From positions 62,001-126,000 of the forward strand of contig NZ_BONE01000017.1 of assembly GCF_016862555.1 (NCBI RefSeq): DNA of 64,000 bases, written 5' to 3'. Below the pieces are notes generated by a model that was not told where the DNA came from, ran no database searches, and was given only the letters and a program-made list of their open reading frames with translations. Below, piece after piece: positions 24,946 to 33,177 of the stretch (position 1 is the stretch's first letter; each line of letters begins with the position of its first letter). The position numbers and the translations under genes were made by a program. This DNA comes from Asanoa siamensis. GTDB lineage: Bacteria; Actinomycetota; Actinomycetes; Mycobacteriales; Micromonosporaceae.

Positions 24946-25845
24946 TCATCGGACGGTGCCGGCGAGGAGGAAGTCCGTCGCGGGCACGGCGAAGGCGAGC
25001 GCGACGACCGCGAGCCGCGGGATCGAGGGCCGGCGGGTCAGGGCCGCGTAGACCGCGACCAGCAAGGGGGCCGCGACCGTCTGGACCAGCCACGAGTCGC
25101 GGGTCAGGAACACGTCGAGGTGGCAGCAGACCAGCCAGACCACGTTGGCGAGGGTCCAGGTGACGAGCCCGGCCCGGTAGCACGCCGAGGCGCTCCAGCG
25201 CACGGCCGTGGTCGCGTAGCCGGCGGCCCGGTCGGCGTCGCGGTCGATGACCGTGGTGGGCAGGTAGAGGGCGGCCGCGACGAGCAGGCCGAGCAGCACC
25301 AGCAGCGGCGGGTAGTCGAGGACGGGGCGGTGCAGCGACCATCCGCCGAGCGGGCCGAACACCCCGACGGCGAGGGCGTTGACCGCCACGTCCATGCCGG
25401 GGCGGGCCTTGAGCCGGACCGGTGGGGCGCTGTAGAGCCAGCTCAGCAGGAGCACGACCGCGGTGCCCACCACCACGACGGGACCCGCGACGGCGGCGGC
25501 CACGACGGCGGCGACGGCGCACCACGCCGCCAGGCGACGCAGGTCCGCGGGGGTCAGCTCACCGGTGACGAGCGGCGCGGCCGACTTGCGCGGGTTGCGC
25601 CGGTCGCTGGGCAGGTCGTGCAGGTCGTTGAGCGCGAACACGGAGCCCCACACGAGCGGGCCGAGCACGAGGCCGACGGCGACGGTCGCCGGCAGGGTGC
25701 CGGGTGCGGGCAGCCAGTCGCCGGTGGCGAGGACCGCACCGAACGCGGCCCCTCCCCACCCCAGGGGCCAGAACCAGGGTCGGGTCAGCCGTACGACCGC
25801 CCAGACGTGGCTCCGGGTCTTCGGAACGGTTCCAGCGAGCGCCAT
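24946..25845 (-). CDS. UbiA-family prenyltransferase
   Basis: An integral membrane enzyme of 299 residues with 7-9 hydrophobic segments that moves a prenyl chain from its diphosphate to an acceptor. The first Asp-rich motif is NDLHDLPSDRRNPRKSA (NDxxDxxxD) and the second is DRDADRAAGYAT. The spacing resembles chlorophyll synthase/DGGGP synthase-type members. ATG 25845 is chosen because the frame upstream is open but not protein-like. No isoprenoid or quinone genes lie alongside, so the acceptor is unknown. It converges on the DrrB-type gene. Confidence 0.88.
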   Translation of the reverse strand: MALAGTVPKTRSHVWAVVRLTRPWFWPLGWGGAAFGAVLATGDWLPAPGTLPATVAVGLVLGPLVWGSVFALNDLHDLPSDRRNPRKSAAPLVTGELTPADLRRLAAWCAVAAVVAAAVAGPVVVVGTAVVLLLSWLYSAPPVRLKARPGMDVAVNALAVGVFGPLGGWSLHRPVLDYPPLLVLLGLLVAAALYLPTTVIDRDADRAAGYATTAVRWSASACYRAGLVTWTLANVVWLVCCHLDVFLTRDSWLVQTVAAPLLVAVYAALTRRPSIPRLAVVALAFAVPATDFLLAGTVR

Positions 25846-25952
25846 GCGACCGACGCTAGGTGGGCGGATCGCACCGGACCTCACCTCCGCGAGCCAGGCC
25901 GCTCCCCCGCCCGGGGGAGCCGCGGCTGTGATGTTCGCGACGCTGGATCCAT

Positions 25953-25966
25953 TTACTGCCAAGTAA
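25953..25966. promoter_or_regulatory. Short AT-rich dyad upstream of UbiA and kinase genes
   Basis: TTACT-GCCA-AGTAA lies in the divergent gap between UbiA (25845, minus) and the kinase (26004, plus), within a local AT-rich stretch that probably holds promoters. Function is not assigned. Confidence 0.3.
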
Positions 25967-26003
25967 TACGACGAGTTCAATTGCCGCCGGTACGGTCCCC
26001 ACC

Positions 26004-27512
26004 GTGTCCGACGCCCCTCGACCGTTGATCGCTGACCGCTACCGGCTCGTCGAACCGCTCGGACAGGGCGGAATGGGGCGGGTCTGGCTGGCGCGCGACG
26101 AGACGCTGCGGCGCGACGTGGCCCTCAAGGAGATCGTGCCCCCGGCCGGGCTCACCGACGACGAGCGCCGCGAGATGCGGGAGCGCTCGATGCGGGAGGC
26201 GCGGGCGATCGCCCGGCTCAACCAGGTCAACGTGGTCCGCGTCTTCGACGTGCTGCACACCGGCGACGACCCGTGGATCGTCATGGAGCTCGTGCACTCC
26301 CGCTCGCTGCACGCGGTGCTCGCCGCCGAGGGGCCGTTGGCGCCGGCCCGGGTGGCCGAGATCGGCCTGTCGGTGCTGGCGGCCCTGCGCGCCGCGCACC
26401 GGGCGGGCGTGCTGCACCGCGACGTCAAGCCGGCGAACGTGCTGCTCGCCGACGACGGGCGGATCGTGCTCACCGACTTCGGCCTGGCGACGGTGCCGGG
26501 CGATCCGACCGTCACGCGTACCGGCATGGTGCTCGGGTCGCCGGCCTATCTCGCCCCGGAACGGGCGATGGACGGCCACACCGGGCCGGCCGCGGACCTG
26601 TGGTCGCTCGGCGCCACGCTGTACGCGGCTGTGGAGGGGCGGTCGCCGTACGCGCGCTCGACCTCCATCGCGACGCCGGGCCGCCCGATCGAAGTGCTGG
26701 ACACTGTTTCGCCCGACACAGGACCGGTCGCGGGCCGGATGCCTGCTCCGCCGGACGTTTCGGCCGGGGTGCCCCTGCAGCCCGGCCGCCCGCGACGCCG
26801 CCTGCTGATCGGGGTGGTGGCCGCTGTCCTGGTGGTCGGCGCGCTGGCCGGTGTGCCGCTGGTCGGGTTCGGCGATGCCGGCGGCGGGGCGCCCACCTCC
26901 GGCCCGCCGGTCGCGGACCCGGGGCTGGACGAGGCCGCGGCCACCGGTCCACTGGCGTCGGTGTCCTCGAGACCTTCGTCGCGGCCCAGTGGCACACCGG
27001 GTCGGCCGACCAGTGGCAAGCCCACGCCGTCCGCGCCCGGGACGCCGAGCCGGGTCCCGGTGACAGCGGTGCCGGGCGGCGGGGAGGCGCCGCCGCCCTC
27101 ACCGACGAAGACGGCCGCGCCACCCGCCGCCGGCCGCCCGATCGTCGGGCACGGCAGCAACCGCTGCATCACCGTCCCGTCCGGAACGGCCAGCGCGGGT
27201 CAGCAGATCCAGATCACCGACTGCCGCGACCTGCCGGGCCAGCGCTGGACCCTCGGCTCGGACCGCACGGTCCGCGCGCTCGGCATGTGCCTCGACGTCG
27301 CCGGTGGTTCCACAGCGGACGGCGCGCGGGTGCGGCTGTCCACCTGCGACGGCCGCGCGTCACAGCGGTTCAACCTGAACCCGTCGCACGACCTGGTCAG
27401 CCTCCCGGCCGACCGCTGCGTTGACGTGGTCGACCTGAAGACCACGAACGGCGCGCCGCTGCAGATCTGGCAGTGCACGGGCGCCGACAACCAGAAGTGG
27501 TCACTGCGCTGA
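26004..27512 (+). CDS. Receptor-like Ser/Thr protein kinase with extracellular ricin-type lectin domain; C-lobe appears shortened
   Basis: A 502-residue membrane kinase of the PknB type. N-lobe: GQGGMGRVW and Lys42 (VALKE). Catalytic loop HRDVKPAN with Asp140, DFG at 158-160, APE at 184-186. After LYAAVEGRSPYARSTS (about 220) the kinase similarity stops, and a Pro/Thr-rich linker begins where helices G to I of the C-lobe (about 50 residues) should be. One transmembrane helix (266-288) and a Ser/Pro/Thr-rich stalk follow. Residues 375-502 are a ricin-B trefoil with three repeats (QQIQITDCRDLPGQRW, CDGRASQRF, LQIWQCTGADNQKW) that probably binds sugar. The missing C-lobe may reflect an in-frame deletion. 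GTG start. Confidence 0.9.
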   Translation: MSDAPRPLIADRYRLVEPLGQGGMGRVWLARDETLRRDVALKEIVPPAGLTDDERREMRERSMREARAIARLNQVNVVRVFDVLHTGDDPWIVMELVHSRSLHAVLAAEGPLAPARVAEIGLSVLAALRAAHRAGVLHRDVKPANVLLADDGRIVLTDFGLATVPGDPTVTRTGMVLGSPAYLAPERAMDGHTGPAADLWSLGATLYAAVEGRSPYARSTSIATPGRPIEVLDTVSPDTGPVAGRMPAPPDVSAGVPLQPGRPRRRLLIGVVAAVLVVGALAGVPLVGFGDAGGGAPTSGPPVADPGLDEAAATGPLASVSSRPSSRPSGTPGRPTSGKPTPSAPGTPSRVPVTAVPGGGEAPPPSPTKTAAPPAAGRPIVGHGSNRCITVPSGTASAGQQIQITDCRDLPGQRWTLGSDRTVRALGMCLDVAGGSTADGARVRLSTCDGRASQRFNLNPSHDLVSLPADRCVDVVDLKTTNGAPLQIWQCTGADNQKWSLR

Positions 27513-27524
27513 ACCGACGGCCGT

Positions 27525-28454
27525 TCAGGACTTCCGGGGATGGGCCTGGAAGAACTCCCAGATCAGCTCCGAGGCGTTGATGCCGGCGTCGGGTCCGGCG
27601 AGCCCACCCTGGGTCGCTCCCGGCCAGCTGTGGCCCTGCTCCGGCAGGCGGTAGGTCACGAACTCGCTGCCGTTGCCGCACGGGGCGACGGTGCGGGTGA
27701 TTCCCTTGCCACCCTTGACCGGCGTCGCCGCGCCCGGCGTACAGGCCGATCGGGTCTGCCAGTTCTTGATGCCGTTCTCGAAGTCGCCGATGAAACGGTC
27801 CTTGCCGCCGACGAAGGTCAACACCGAGACCGGTTCCTTGGGCGCGTACGCCGGGTCCGCCGCTCGCGTGCCCCCGAACCCACCGCTGACCGGCGCGACG
27901 GCCGCGAACACGCCCGGCAGATCCACCGCGAGCCGGAACGACAGGTCGGCGCCGTTGGAGATGCCGGTCGCGTAGACGCGGTCGGGGTCGCCGCCCCAGT
28001 TCTTCGTCAGGTGCTCGACCAGCGCGCCGACGAAGCCGACGTCGTCCTCGTTGCCGCAGCAGACCAGTGCGTTGAAGCCGCTCATGATGCCGTTGGGGTA
28101 GGCGACCAGGAAGCCGTGCTCGTCGGCCAGCGCGTCGAGCCCCGCGGTGACCCGAACGCCTTTGCCGGTGCCGGGATAGGGGTGGAACGCCAGCACCAGC
28201 GGCACCGGCTTGTCAGGCGTGTGACCGGGGGGTGCGTGCAGGAGGTATTCGCGCTGCTTGCCGTCCCAGGGCAGCGTCAGGTCGTGGTCGCCCGGGCCGG
28301 GCTTCTCCTGCGGTGCCGGCGCGGCCGAGGTGGCGGCGGTCGTGGGCGCGGATGCCGGCTCGTCGGTTACGCCGCACCCCGCGAGCAGCGCGACGAGGGC
28401 GACGGAACACATCGCGGCGAGTCTCTGGCGGTGGTGGCACAGCCATGTGGTCAT
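27525..28454 (-). CDS. Lipoprotein esterase of the PHB-depolymerase/LpqC type
   Basis: A 309-residue secreted alpha/beta hydrolase. A signal peptide ends in the lipobox LLAGC, then a Thr/Ala/Pro-rich linker leads to the hydrolase domain: YLLHAPPGHTPDKPVPLVLA, GLDALADEHGFLVAYPNG, nucleophile Ser in YATGISNGADLS (GxSxG), and the His region RLPEQGHSWPG. This is the polyhydroxybutyrate-depolymerase/feruloyl-esterase-like group, so it may remove esters from plant polymers. ATG 28454 is the start of the signal peptide; the longer open frame is not. It converges on the kinase with 12 bases between stops. Confidence 0.9.
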   Translation of the reverse strand: MTTWLCHHRQRLAAMCSVALVALLAGCGVTDEPASAPTTAATSAAPAPQEKPGPGDHDLTLPWDGKQREYLLHAPPGHTPDKPVPLVLAFHPYPGTGKGVRVTAGLDALADEHGFLVAYPNGIMSGFNALVCCGNEDDVGFVGALVEHLTKNWGGDPDRVYATGISNGADLSFRLAVDLPGVFAAVAPVSGGFGGTRAADPAYAPKEPVSVLTFVGGKDRFIGDFENGIKNWQTRSACTPGAATPVKGGKGITRTVAPCGNGSEFVTYRLPEQGHSWPGATQGGLAGPDAGINASELIWEFFQAHPRKS

Positions 28455-28552
28455 AGGACGAGCGTGCCGATGGTCGGTGCCCGCGCGCAGCCCCGACCGC
28501 ACGACCGATACGGCTTCGCAACGCCGGAGGTCCGCGCCCACTGTGGACGCTG

Positions 28553-28855
28553 CTACTCCTCCATGTCCGAGAAGAGGCCCATGAACGTCACCTGGGTGCC
28601 CGTCAGGCCGCCGAACAGCGCGGCGGCGGCGGGTGTGGTGACCGCGGCCGAGGCGTCCTCGTAGCTGGCGAAGTAGAGGTCCAGCGTCCGGTACGCGGGC
28701 GTCGGCGTGCCGTCCTCCTTCGGCCATACCTTGGCCGACTCGAGCCGCTGGAGCTTCGGGAGTTGCTCGGCCGCCTGCCGCACCTTCGCGTACGCCTGCT
28801 CGAACGCCTCCGGGTTCGCGGGATTGTCGATGATCAACGAGATCTTGGTAGGCAT
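28553..28855 (-). CDS. EthD-domain protein
   Basis: A 100-residue protein of the dimeric alpha/beta barrel EthD class (PTKISLIIDNPANPEAFEQAYAKV). Members accompany monooxygenases or act as small isomerases or cyclases; no firm function follows. ATG 28855 has GAGGGG about 9 bases upstream. It is 52 bases behind the flavin reductase gene and may be the last gene of that operon. Confidence 0.82.
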   Translation of the reverse strand: MPTKISLIIDNPANPEAFEQAYAKVRQAAEQLPKLQRLESAKVWPKEDGTPTPAYRTLDLYFASYEDASAAVTTPAAAALFGGLTGTQVTFMGLFSDMEE

Positions 28856-28907
28856 GATGCCGTTCCCCTCACGGTAGTTTTCCGACTTTAACCACAAATG
28901 CGACAGA

Positions 28908-30305
28908 TCATCGGCCGTACGCTTCGAGCAGGCGCAGCCAGATCTCGCTGACGGTCGGGTACGCGGGCACGGCGTGCCACAGGCGCTGCAGCGGCACCTC
29001 GCCGACCACCGCGACCGTCGCGGCGTGCAGCAGTTCCGCGACGTCCGGGCCCACCAGCGTGCAGCCGACCAGCACCTGCCGGTCCTCGTCGACGACCATC
29101 CGGGCGTGTCCCGCGTAGCCGTCGGCGTGCAGCGCGGCTCCCGCGACGGCGCCGAGGTCATAGTCGACGACCCGGGTGCGGATCCCGGCCGCCGCGGCCT
29201 CGGCCGCGGTCAGCCCGACCGAGGCGACCTCGGGGTCCGTGAAGACGACCTGCGGCACGGCCCGCGCGTCGGCCGTGGCCACGTGCCGGCCCCACGGGGC
29301 GTCCTCGACGGCCTCGCCTTTCGCCCGCGCCACGATCACGTCGCCCACAGCGCGCGCCTGGTACTTGCCCTGATGGGTCAGCAGCGCGCGCCCGGTGACG
29401 TCGCCGGCGGCGTAGAGCCAACCACCTCCGTCTGTGACCCGGAACGTGTCGTCGACCGGAAGCCAGCCGCCGGGCTCGCGGCCGATCCGGTCCAGGCCGA
29501 TGTCCGCGGTGTTCGGCGTGCGGCCGACGGCGACCAGCAGTTCGTCGGCTTCGATCCGCTCGCCGTCGGTGAGGGTGAGGTGGACCGTGCCGTCGCTGTC
29601 CCGGGTCACCGAGGCGACCTCGACGCCGGTCCGTACGGTGGCGCCCGCCTCCCGCAGGGACGTCGTGACCCGCTCACCGGCGAACGGCTCCGCCCGCGAC
29701 AGCAGGGGGCCGCGCGCGAGCAGCGTCACGGCGGCGCCGAGGCTCGTGAACGCGGTCGCCATCTCGGTCGCGACCACGCCGCCGCCGATGACGGCGAGCC
29801 GGCCGGGGACCTTCTGTGCGGCGGCCGCTTCCCGACTCGTCCACGGCGCCGCCGCGCGGAACCGGGGCGGGACCAGCGCGCCGCTGCCGGTCGCCACGAC
29901 GACCGCGTGCCGGGCGGTCAGGGTGGTCCGGCCGCCGTCCACCTCGACGACGCGGTCGGCGGCGATCCGGCCGTGGCCCCGGTGCAGCGCGATCCCGGCC
30001 GATTCGAGCCAGGACGCCTGTTTCTGGTCGGTCCAGTGCGCCGCGAACGCGTCGCGACGGCGTAGGACGGCCGCGGCGTCCAGGTCGCCCGTGACGGCTT
30101 CGCGGGCGCCCGGCACGGCGCGCGCCGCCTGCAGGGCCGCCGCACTGCGCAGCAACGCCTTCGTCGGCATGCAGGCCCAGTAGGAGCACTCGCCACCGAC
30201 GAGCTCCCGCTCGACGACGGCGGCGGTCAGCCCGCCCCGCACCACCCGGTCGGCGACGTTCTCGCCGACCGGTCCCGCCCCGAGGACGATGACGTCGTAC
30301 GTCAC
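28908..30305 (-). CDS. Pyridine nucleotide-disulfide oxidoreductase (dihydrolipoamide dehydrogenase/MerA-like)
   Basis: A 465-residue flavoenzyme. FAD motif [14 protein letters not shown], redox cysteines in [20 protein letters not shown](P)H motif [21 protein letters not shown] and second FAD motif [19 protein letters not shown] are present. The C-terminal dimerisation domain ends [21 protein letters not shown]: the usual catalytic His of the HPTxxE motif is replaced by Tyr-Pro. It is therefore probably not a lipoamide dehydrogenase of a 2-oxo-acid complex but a general disulfide or quinone reductase. GTG start, one base behind the DUF308 stop. Confidence 0.9.
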   Translation of the reverse strand: MTYDVIVLGAGPVGENVADRVVRGGLTAAVVERELVGGECSYWACMPTKALLRSAAALQAARAVPGAREAVTGDLDAAAVLRRRDAFAAHWTDQKQASWLESAGIALHRGHGRIAADRVVEVDGGRTTLTARHAVVVATGSGALVPPRFRAAAPWTSREAAAAQKVPGRLAVIGGGVVATEMATAFTSLGAAVTLLARGPLLSRAEPFAGERVTTSLREAGATVRTGVEVASVTRDSDGTVHLTLTDGERIEADELLVAVGRTPNTADIGLDRIGREPGGWLPVDDTFRVTDGGGWLYAAGDVTGRALLTHQGKYQARAVGDVIVARAKGEAVEDAPWGRHVATADARAVPQVVFTDPEVASVGLTAAEAAAAGIRTRVVDYDLGAVAGAALHADGYAGHARMVVDEDRQVLVGCTLVGPDVAELLHAATVAVVGEVPLQRLWHAVPAYPTVSEIWLRLLEAYGR

Positions 30306-30306
30306 G

Positions 30307-30855
30307 TCAGTCGCCCTTCGCCGCGCGGCCCAGGCGGATGGCGGCGATGAGGAAGAAGATGGCGCCCGGGATGGCGTATCCGATCGCGTTGGTCAGGGCC
30401 GGATCGGCCGCGGCCGCGCCGGCGACGAACGCGCCGCCCGCGAGCACGGAGAGGCCGCCGCTGATGATCATTGGCCACTGGCCGCCCATGCCGCGGCGGG
30501 TGAGGGCCACGATCAGTTGGACGAGGCCGGCGACGATCGCCCAGGCGCCCCACACCCGTAGGACGGCCGGGATGCCGGATGCGCCGGCGAAGGCCAGGCC
30601 GACCGCGGCGAGGAGGCTGACCGCGATGTTGACGCGGAGCAGGGTGGTCGTGCGCGACGCGCGCAGGTCGACGACCGCGGCGGCCACGTCGACCAGCGGG
30701 TAGAGCACGAAGAGCGCGACAGCCAGCGGACTGAGGCTGTCGGCGACCGCGAACGTCACGGCGGCCCAGACGACGGCGAACGCGAAACGGGCGAAGTACA
30801 GCCGGCGCAGCGCGGCTGCCGTCGTCGAGGTGCCCTCTGCGACAACGGTGGTCAT
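30307..30855 (-). CDS. DUF308/HdeD-like membrane protein
   Basis: A 182-residue protein with about six hydrophobic helices in pairs ([40 protein letters not shown]), the organisation of DUF308/HdeD proteins. Function is unknown; some relatives are stress-related. It is the first gene of a DUF308-reductase-EthD operon whose promoter faces the TetR gene. Paired operator-like sites in that gap suggest TetR control. Confidence 0.83.
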   Translation of the reverse strand: MTTVVAEGTSTTAAALRRLYFARFAFAVVWAAVTFAVADSLSPLAVALFVLYPLVDVAAAVVDLRASRTTTLLRVNIAVSLLAAVGLAFAGASGIPAVLRVWGAWAIVAGLVQLIVALTRRGMGGQWPMIISGGLSVLAGGAFVAGAAAADPALTNAIGYAIPGAIFFLIAAIRLGRAAKGD

Positions 30856-30887
30856 GGTGATCCCTTCGGTGGTACTGGCGAAAGAAC

Positions 30888-30902
30888 GAACGTTCTGTCT
30901 TG
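30888..30902 (-). promoter_or_regulatory. TetR operator half of a pair (site 1)
   Basis: On the minus strand this reads CAAGACAGAACGTTC, with the palindromic core GAACGTTC at 30888-30895. It lies 33 bases before the DUF308 start. Confidence 0.65.
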
Positions 30903-30934
30903 CCGCAACGGTGACCCACGGCGAGGCGATTTGT

Positions 30935-30949
30935 CAAGACGGAACGTTC
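30935..30949 (+). promoter_or_regulatory. TetR operator half of a pair (site 2)
   Basis: CAAGACGGAACGTTC on the plus strand, core GAACGTTC at 30942-30949. It matches site 1 in 14 of 15 positions but points the opposite way. It lies 20 bases before the TetR start, as expected for autorepression of both divergent promoters. Confidence 0.65.
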
Positions 30950-30968
30950 TATCTGCTACGCTGGGTGC

Positions 30969-31571
30969 ATGGTTCGCAACGAGACCCGGCCCTCCGAGGC
31001 GCGCCTGCGGCTGCTCACCACGGCGACCGGCATCTTCTACGCGGAGGGGATCCACGCGATCGGCGTCGACCGGATCATCGCCGAGGCGAAAGTGACCCGG
31101 GCCACGTTCTACCGGCACTTCCCGGGCAAGGAGGACCTGGTCCTCGCCTACCTGCAGACGGTCGACCAGGGCATCCGCGGCCAGGTCGACGCGGCGGTCG
31201 CCGCGGCCCCCTCGGCGAGCGCGGCCGTCCGGGCAGTGGCGGCGGGGATCGCGGAGAGCATCCAGTCACCCGGTTTCCGCGGCTGCGCCTTCCTGAACGC
31301 GGTGGCGGAATACCCAGATCCCGCGCACCCGGTGCACCAGGCGGTCCTGACCCACCGGCAGTGGTTCCTCGACACGATCAGCACGCTGATGACGACCATC
31401 GAGGAGACGAAGGCGGCCCAGGCAGCCCAGCACTTCGTCATGCTCCGCGACGGCGCGATGGCGGCGGGCTGCCTCTTCGACCCGGCGACGATCTGCGAAA
31501 CCTTCCTCCGCGGCGTCGACGGCCTCGTCGACATCCACGGCTCCCGCCAGACCCCCGCGACCGCCGCATAA
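30969..31571 (+). CDS. TetR-family transcriptional regulator
   Basis: A 200-residue repressor. Helix-turn-helix at about 10-55 (LLTTATGIFYAEGIHAIGVD, AKVTRATFYRHFPGKEDLV), then an all-helical ligand domain with GFRGCAFLNAVAEYPDP, typical of the group near QacR/YxaF-like regulators. ATG 30969 has no ribosome binding site; a TACGCT box ends 6 bases before it, so the transcript may be leaderless. It is divergent from the DUF308-reductase-EthD operon, which it probably represses together with itself. Confidence 0.92.
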   Translation: MVRNETRPSEARLRLLTTATGIFYAEGIHAIGVDRIIAEAKVTRATFYRHFPGKEDLVLAYLQTVDQGIRGQVDAAVAAAPSASAAVRAVAAGIAESIQSPGFRGCAFLNAVAEYPDPAHPVHQAVLTHRQWFLDTISTLMTTIEETKAAQAAQHFVMLRDGAMAAGCLFDPATICETFLRGVDGLVDIHGSRQTPATAA

Positions 31572-31664
31572 CCGACCTGCGTCCCGCCCTTTCCACCGGC
31601 GGTGGTGTATCAGCGCTCGGCCCCGCGCCGTCCGCATGGTGCACGCTTCCGGAAGGGGTGGGTC

Positions 31665-32228
31665 ATGCCCTCGTACGCGAGAATCGGTGCCGGGTTGACG
31701 TTCCCGGCGGTCTTCCTGCTCCTCGCCGCGTGTGGCGGCATGTCGTCGGGCGGGCCCGAGCCCGCCGCGTCCGGCTCCCCCACGACGGCGGCTTCCGCGC
31801 CACGGTCGCCCCGCGTCGAGGCGCCGGGTGGGCCGGCGCCGGGCGGGCGTCCGCAAGGCTCGAAGGGGCCCGGCGCCGCGGGCTCGCCGCTGCGCATCCC
31901 GCTGCCCACCGACGAGTTGCTGGGGCGCGAGCTCTCCGACGCGCAGCGACAGCTCCGACAGCTCATCGCCGCCGCCTGTGGTGGCGACCAGTGCATCAGC
32001 CTGGCCGTCACCGCGGACGGCAGTCTCGACCCGGACGGGCGTACGGGCTGCACGACCCACGTCCGCAACGTGCCCGGCACCACGGCGGAGGACACCGGGC
32101 AGGGCTGGTCGATCCCGGTCCTCTACGTCCCGCGCGGCGGCACCATCACCCTCGTCGTCGAGCTGTGGTGCGACGAGGTCCCTTCACCCGGGCCGAGTGA
32201 GGTGCCCTCGGCCACGGCGACGCCGTGA
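31665..32228 (+). CDS. Lipoprotein of unknown function
   Basis: A 187-residue lipoprotein: signal peptide with lipobox LLLAACGG, a Ser/Pro/Gly-rich linker to about residue 75, then a small domain with four cysteines (AAACGGDQCISLAV, TGCTTHVRNV, VELWCDEV). I do not recognise the fold. The Cys spacing suggests two disulfides in an exported domain. GGAAGGGG precedes ATG 31665. It overlaps the membrane protein gene as GTGA, so the two are co-translated and probably work together at the cell surface. Confidence 0.8.
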   Translation: MPSYARIGAGLTFPAVFLLLAACGGMSSGGPEPAASGSPTTAASAPRSPRVEAPGGPAPGGRPQGSKGPGAAGSPLRIPLPTDELLGRELSDAQRQLRQLIAAACGGDQCISLAVTADGSLDPDGRTGCTTHVRNVPGTTAEDTGQGWSIPVLYVPRGGTITLVVELWCDEVPSPGPSEVPSATATP

Positions 32229-33145
32229 CCCGGCGGCAGGCGCAGCCCGGCCCGTCCACGCCCGCGACCGTCCTCAGGGTGGCCGGCTCCGTCCTCGGGC
32301 CGGCCACCCTGCTCACCGCGCTGATGTACTACTTCGGGCTCCTGCACGCCTTCTGGTTCTTCGGCACGTTCGGCGTCGACTACACCGTCTTCGGACTGAC
32401 CACACAGGACTATCTGGTACGCAGCGCCGACGGCCTGTTCGTGCCGCTCACCGCGGTCGCCGGGATGGGGCTGGTCGTCCTGTGGGGATACCGGCTGCTC
32501 GCGCCGCGGATCACCCCCGCCCGGCGGCGCGCCGCCGCCCCCGCCGTCGCGGCCGGGGCGGCCCTGCTCGGCACCGCGCTGCTGGCCGTCGCGGTCACTG
32601 GTCTGCTCGCGCCGCACGCACTGCTGCGGTACCTGGCGCTGCCCGGCATCGCCCTGGCGGTCGGCGTGGTCCTGTTGCTGCTCGCCTCCCGCACCCTGCG
32701 CTGGTGGCGCGACCAGCGCGACCGGCGCGCCGGCGGCCGCCGGTCACCCGAGCCACCGGCCCTGCTGGCCGCGGAGTGGGCGGCTGTCTTCCTCCTCGTC
32801 AGTGTCGGCCTCTTCTGGGCGGCCGGCGACTGGTCCGCCGCCGTGGGGACACGCCGCGGGAACCAGGTCGTCCAGAGCCTGCCGGACTGGCCGGAAGCCG
32901 CGCTCTACTCGAGCACACGGCTGAACCTCGCCTCGGCGGGAGCGCGGGAGACCCGCTGCCAGGGCGAGGGAGAGGACACCGTCTTCCGCTACGACGAGAT
33001 GCACCTGATCGTCCAGGCCGGCGGGCAGTATCTCTTCCTGCCCACGCGTTGGCCGGACCACGGCCAGGCGATCGTGGTGCCGAAGACGGACGACCTCCGC
33101 CTGGTGTTCAGGTTCCCGGGCGCGCGGACAACGGATTCCTGCTGA
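32225..33145 (+). CDS. Membrane protein of unknown function
   Basis: A 306-residue protein with five likely helices (about 23-50, 72-92, 107-133, 138-160, 185-203) and a C-terminal extracellular or cytoplasmic domain of about 100 residues (STRLNLASAGARETRCQGEG, RYDEMHLIVQAGGQYLFLP). I do not recognise the family. GTG start inside the stop of the preceding lipoprotein gene. The C-terminal domain with its LPTRWPDHGQAIVVPKTDDL segment looks like a sensor or binding domain but has no known motif. It converges on the YhgE-like gene. Confidence 0.8.
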   Translation: MTRRQAQPGPSTPATVLRVAGSVLGPATLLTALMYYFGLLHAFWFFGTFGVDYTVFGLTTQDYLVRSADGLFVPLTAVAGMGLVVLWGYRLLAPRITPARRRAAAPAVAAGAALLGTALLAVAVTGLLAPHALLRYLALPGIALAVGVVLLLLASRTLRWWRDQRDRRAGGRRSPEPPALLAAEWAAVFLLVSVGLFWAAGDWSAAVGTRRGNQVVQSLPDWPEAALYSSTRLNLASAGARETRCQGEGEDTVFRYDEMHLIVQAGGQYLFLPTRWPDHGQAIVVPKTDDLRLVFRFPGARTTDSC

Positions 33146-33177
33146 CCGCACCCGGGCGGCCCCGCGCCGCGTTCAGC

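Noticed and set aside
24946-25845. Isoprenoid or quinone biosynthesis operon with UbiA
   Set aside because: UbiA stands alone; neighbours are an exporter and a kinase.
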